Below, piece after piece: positions 15,963 through 19,021 of a stretch of 19,021 nt of DNA (the stretch's first letter is position 1; each line of letters begins with the position of its first letter). The stretch is from contig CAJGCH010000026.1 of the NCBI GenBank assembly GCA_904501845.1, positions 1 through 19,021 of the forward strand, written 5' to 3'. The translations under genes and the position numbers were made by a program. The notes under the pieces are model-generated. The model was given only the letters and a program-made list of their open reading frames with translations, did no database searches and had not been told where the DNA came from. The DNA comes from an uncultured Bacillaceae bacterium (GTDB lineage Bacteria; Bacillota; Bacilli; Bacillales; Pradoshiaceae).

Positions 15963-16374
15963 AGAATTCTATGTAAAAAGGATGGGCCGATTCATCGAGG
16001 CAATACTCAATCCTTTGCCGGAAATTGCCCCATTCGACCATTTCCAAGCCTTCTTCAAGCGGAAAGAATCCTACCTCTAAACTCTCAGAAGAGGTTGTCA
16101 ATTTGCCGCCAACCGGCTTTGCCAGGAAAAGAGTATTACAGATTGATCTCTGCACATTTTGGAAAATACCGCAGAAGGACAGAATTTCTACTTCAATGCC
16201 TGTCTCCTCCATTGTCTCCCGGATGGCTGCCGCCTTTAAAGACTCGCCTTCCTCGACTTGACCGCCCGGCATCTCCCAGCCGCGCTTCGGTCCCCTTAAC
16301 AATAAAATCTCCTGCTTTTCATTCATCACGATTACTGCAGCTGACACGATATGTTTAGGTGGCACAAAACTCAC
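15961..16374 (-). CDS. Nudix hydrolase
   Basis: This 137-residue protein carries a complete Nudix box at residues 38-60: Gly38, Glu44, Arg52-Glu53, Glu56-Glu57 and Gly59, in GQVEEGESLKAAAIRE followed by TMEETGI. The usual hydrophobic residue after RE is Thr54, a minor deviation. Nudix enzymes hydrolyse nucleoside diphosphates linked to another group; the substrate cannot be told from sequence alone. The start is GTG (16372-16374), supported by GAGGGA six bases upstream on the minus strand (16381-16386). The overlapping ATG at 16374-16376 is immediately followed by a stop in its frame. It converges on pruA, and its stop overlaps the pruA terminator. It is transcribed divergently from aceB. Confidence 0.9.
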   Translation of the reverse strand: MSFVPPKHIVSAAVIVMNEKQEILLLRGPKRGWEMPGGQVEEGESLKAAAIRETMEETGIEVEILSFCGIFQNVQRSICNTLFLAKPVGGKLTTSSESLEVGFFPLEEGLEMVEWGNFRQRIEYCLDESAHPFYIEF

Positions 16375-16475
16375 ATGGATTCCCTCGTTTCTGTTTTTAT
16401 TATGGATAAGAAATTCGACATTACTGGCTATAATCCCTTTCTACCATTTCTCGTCAAAATACCACACCAAATGCC

Positions 16476-16490
16476 TATTTTTAGAAAAAT
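16476..16490 (+). promoter_or_regulatory. CodY-box-like sequence upstream of aceB
   Basis: TATTTTTAGAAAAAT matches 12 of 15 positions of the CodY consensus AATTTTCWGAAAATT. It lies about 25 bases upstream of the aceB -35. The A+T-rich setting makes chance matches likely, so this is a candidate only. Confidence 0.35.
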
Positions 16491-16514
16491 ATATAAAAAA
16501 ATTCTATAAATCTA

Positions 16515-16543
16515 TTTGCAATTTCTAAATACTGTTATATAAT
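16515..16543 (+). promoter_or_regulatory. SigA-type promoter of aceB-aceA
   Basis: TTTGCA (16515-16520, spacer 17) or TTGCAA (16516-16521, spacer 16) precedes a perfect TATAAT (16538-16543). A-tracts just upstream (16485-16500) could act as an UP element. Transcription would begin near 16550, with a leader of about 58 bases. Confidence 0.75.
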
Positions 16544-16607
16544 ACAAAATATATTAAGTTTTCTGTTTTATAACAAATGGAACAGGTAAAGGAAGTGAGC
16601 TTGAAGC

Positions 16608-18197
16608 ATGGCAGTACAGACAAATGGACTTAATATCCATGGAAAAATGGAACAGGGATTTGAAGAAATCCTAACACCAGAAGCACTCGAGTTTATAGAA
16701 CAGCTTGAACGGCACTTTGGGCCGAGAAGAAAAAATCTACTTGAGAAGCGGGCAGAAAGGCAAAAGGAAATCGACGCAGGAAAGCTTCCTGATTTCTTAA
16801 AAGAAACGGAGCATATCCGTAAGAGCGATTGGACCATCGCTTCACTTCCAAAGGATCTTGAGGACCGGCGCGTAGAAATCACCGGACCGGTTGACCGAAA
16901 GATGGTCATTAACGCATTAAACTCAGGCGCCAAATGCTTCATGGCAGACTTTGAGGATGCGAATTCCCCCACTTGGAACAATAATATTGAAGGGCATATA
17001 AATCTTCGCGATGCTGTCAATCGGACCATCCGTTTTATCAATCCGAATGGCAAGCAGTACAGCTTAAAAGAAGAAACCGCGACCTTGATTGTACGCCCTA
17101 GAGGTTTCCATCTGGAAGAGAAGAACATTACGCTGGATGACAAGCCAATATCAGGCGGCCTGATGGATTTTGGCCTATTCTTTTTCCATAACGCCAAGAC
17201 CCTTCTCGCAAACGGGAGCGGACCATACTTTTATCTGCCGAAAATTGAAAGTCATCAGGAAGCGCGCCTTTGGAACGATGTATTCGTTTATGCGCAAAAC
17301 CACCTTGGCATCCCCCATGGTTCCATCAAAGCAACTGTCCTCATAGAAACCATACTTGCAGCATTTGAAATGGATGAAATCCTATACGAATTAAAAGACC
17401 ACTCCGCTGGATTGAACTGCGGCAGATGGGATTATATATTCAGCTATTTAAAGAAATTCAGAAATCACGACTCTATCATTCTCCCAGATCGCTCCGTCGT
17501 CACGATGGCGGTACCGTTCATGACAGCATACTCCTTGCTGGCCATCCAAACATGCCACAAGCGGAATGCGCCGGCAATTGGCGGCATGGCGGCACAGATT
17601 CCTGTCAAAAACGACGAGAAAGCCAATGACGAAGCCTTCGCCAAAGTGCGCGCCGACAAAGAGCGCGAAGCAAGAAACGGCCATGACGGCACATGGGTAG
17701 CCCATCCGGCCTTGGTGCCGGTAGCGAAGGAAGTATTCGATGAATTCATGCCGACACCAAATCAAATTCATAAAAAGCGTGAAGACGTCAGCGTCAAAGC
17801 GGAAGACCTACTTGAAGTGCCAGAAGGCTCCATCACCGAACAGGGTGTCCGCACGAACATTAATGTTGGTATTCAATATATAGAATCCTGGCTCAATGGC
17901 CGAGGGGCTGCGCCAATCTATAACCTGATGGAGGATGCGGCAACCGCTGAAATCTCCAGAGCCCAGGTATGGCAATGGGTGCGCCATCCGAAAGGCGTCC
18001 TTGATGATGGCCGCAAGGTCGATATGTCCATGTATGAAACCTTTAAGGAAGAAGAATTGCAGCGGATCAAATCCGAGCTTGGGGAGGAACGATTCAATTC
18101 CGGCCGATTTGATGAAGCGGCAGAGCTTTTTGACAGACTCATTAAAGATGAAACGTTTTATGACTTCTTGACGTTACCTGCATACGAAATTCTATAA
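16608..18197 (+). CDS. aceB: Malate synthase A (glyoxylate shunt)
   Basis: AceB condenses glyoxylate with acetyl-CoA to malate, the second step of the glyoxylate bypass. The 529 residues match isoform A. Landmarks are MADFEDANSPTW (112-123), RPRGFH (163-168) with the active-site Arg165, LPKIESHQEAR (210-220), LIETILAAFEMDEI (245-258) with Glu247, GRWDYIFSYLKKF (272-284) with Asp275 (probable Mg ligands), and NLMEDAATAEISRAQVWQW (439-457) with the catalytic base Asp443. The signature KNDEKANDEAFAKVRADKE and GHDGTWVAHP are also present. The ribosome binding site is AAAGGAAGTGA (16588-16598). aceA follows after 31 bases with no terminator, so they form an operon. B. subtilis lacks this shunt, while several other Bacillus groups have it. 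Confidence 0.97.
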   Translation: MAVQTNGLNIHGKMEQGFEEILTPEALEFIEQLERHFGPRRKNLLEKRAERQKEIDAGKLPDFLKETEHIRKSDWTIASLPKDLEDRRVEITGPVDRKMVINALNSGAKCFMADFEDANSPTWNNNIEGHINLRDAVNRTIRFINPNGKQYSLKEETATLIVRPRGFHLEEKNITLDDKPISGGLMDFGLFFFHNAKTLLANGSGPYFYLPKIESHQEARLWNDVFVYAQNHLGIPHGSIKATVLIETILAAFEMDEILYELKDHSAGLNCGRWDYIFSYLKKFRNHDSIILPDRSVVTMAVPFMTAYSLLAIQTCHKRNAPAIGGMAAQIPVKNDEKANDEAFAKVRADKEREARNGHDGTWVAHPALVPVAKEVFDEFMPTPNQIHKKREDVSVKAEDLLEVPEGSITEQGVRTNINVGIQYIESWLNGRGAAPIYNLMEDAATAEISRAQVWQWVRHPKGVLDDGRKVDMSMYETFKEEELQRIKSELGEERFNSGRFDEAAELFDRLIKDETFYDFLTLPAYEIL

Positions 18198-18228
18198 ATC
18201 TATTATGAACCTATAGGAGGAATTAGGA

Positions 18229-19021
18229 ATGAGAGAAGAATTAGTGAAACAAATCGAAGATCAATGGAAAGATGAAAGATGGCAAGGAATCGAACGCCCG
18301 TACACGGCAGAGGATGTCCTGAAATTGCGCGGATCCGTCCAAATTGAACATACATTAGCAAGAAGAGGCTCCGAGAAACTATGGAACTACTTGAATACTG
18401 AAGATTATATCAATGCCCTTGGCGCCCTGACTGGTAATCAAGCAGTTCAACAAGTTAAAGCTGGTCTCAAAGCGATTTATTTGAGCGGATGGCAGGTTGC
18501 TGCTGACGCCAATCTATCCGGCAATATGTACCCTGACCAAAGCCTTTACCCGGCGAACAGTGTACCAGCTGTTGTGAAACGCATTAACCAAGCGCTTCAG
18601 CGTGCCGACCAAATCCACTACTCTGAAGGCAAGGAAGATATCGATTGGTTCCAGCCGATTGTAGCAGATGCAGAAGCTGGCTTTGGCGGACAATTGAACT
18701 GCTTTGAGCTCATGAAAGGCATGATTGAAGCAGGTGCGGCAGGCGTCCATTTCGAAGACCAGCTCTCTTCTGAAAAGAAATGCGGACATTTAGGCGGAAA
18801 AGTATTGCTGCCGACACAAACAGCTGTCCGCAACTTAATCGCAGCACGCCTTGCAGCTGATGTCATGGGTGTACCGACTATCCTGATCGCCCGTACAGAT
18901 GCCGATGCAGCTGACCTGATTACAAGCGACATCGACCCAACGGACCTTCCATTTATCACGGGAGACCGTACACCAGAAGGATTCTTCCGCACAAAAGCGG
19001 GCATCGACCAAGCAATCGCTC
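18229..19021 (+). CDS. aceA: Isocitrate lyase, 3' end missing
   Basis: AceA splits isocitrate into succinate and glyoxylate, the first and committed step of the glyoxylate bypass. The gene runs off the window, and 264 codons of a usual roughly 430 are present. Visible motifs are GSVQIEHTLARRG near the N-terminus, LSGWQVAADAN (85-95), YPDQSLYPANSVP (101-113), the Mg-binding ADAEAGFGG (146-154), and the signature KKCGHLGGKVLLPT (183-196) with catalytic Cys185. A strong ribosome binding site AGGAGG (18215-18220) sits eight bases before the ATG. It is downstream of aceB in the same transcript. No in-frame stop is seen before the window end, so truncation is an edge effect. Confidence 0.97.
   Translation, partial: MREELVKQIEDQWKDERWQGIERPYTAEDVLKLRGSVQIEHTLARRGSEKLWNYLNTEDYINALGALTGNQAVQQVKAGLKAIYLSGWQVAADANLSGNMYPDQSLYPANSVPAVVKRINQALQRADQIHYSEGKEDIDWFQPIVADAEAGFGGQLNCFELMKGMIEAGAAGVHFEDQLSSEKKCGHLGGKVLLPTQTAVRNLIAARLAADVMGVPTILIARTDADAADLITSDIDPTDLPFITGDRTPEGFFRTKAGIDQAIA

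Noticed and set aside
16375..16440. Minus-strand promoter for the Nudix gene
   Set aside because: A CATAAT-like -10 (16399-16404) exists but no reasonable -35 at the proper distance, so no promoter is called.
16568..17197. Minus-strand open frame of 209 codons opposite aceB
   Set aside because: It lies antisense to the well-identified aceB coding region, its protein shows no recognisable domain, and its composition is that of a shadow frame. It also crosses the aceB ribosome binding site.

Overview
The window looks like chromosomal core from a Bacillaceae bacterium (low-G+C Gram-positive). The order purM-purN-purH-purD, then yerA, yerB, yerC, pcrB, pcrA, ligA, camS is the Bacillus arrangement. 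Ribosome binding sites are strong AGGAGG types, promoters are SigA-like with extended -10 elements, and lipoproteins carry Gram-positive signal peptides. It is unlikely to be Bacillus subtilis itself, because a glyoxylate-shunt pair (aceB-aceA) is present and pruA follows camS. No mobile element, CRISPR array, tRNA or rRNA was seen. I found no clearly new system; the novelty lies mainly in regulatory sites.

Layout. (1) 1-4265: the end of the purine operon, with a partial purM and then purN, purH and purD, tightly packed and closed by a strong terminator (4285-4321). (2) 4318-4649: about 330 bases without a convincing gene, holding up to three promoter candidates. (3) 4650-7781: yerA (a diverged adenine-deaminase-like amidohydrolase), yerB (lipoprotein) and yerC (TrpR-like regulator), then a terminator. 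(4) 7849-14181: pcrB (archaeal-type lipid enzyme) from its own promoter, then pcrA-ligA-camS from a second promoter that carries a perfect-core LexA/SOS box, closed by a terminator. (5) 14301-15962: a monocistronic pruA with a candidate palindromic operator. (6) 15961-16374, minus strand: a Nudix hydrolase with a GTG start, convergent with pruA and sharing its terminator region. (7) 16476 to the end: aceB and a truncated aceA behind a good SigA promoter with a CodY-like box upstream.

How the genes fit together. The pur genes make IMP de novo, and yerA may be a purine-related deaminase. PcrA helicase and NAD-dependent LigA are repair and replication enzymes, and the LexA box suggests damage induction of the whole pcrA-ligA-camS unit. 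PruA feeds proline and arginine carbon into glutamate, and AceB/AceA allow growth on acetate or fatty acids. Functions are assigned from recognised family motifs; regulatory calls are by eye and untested.
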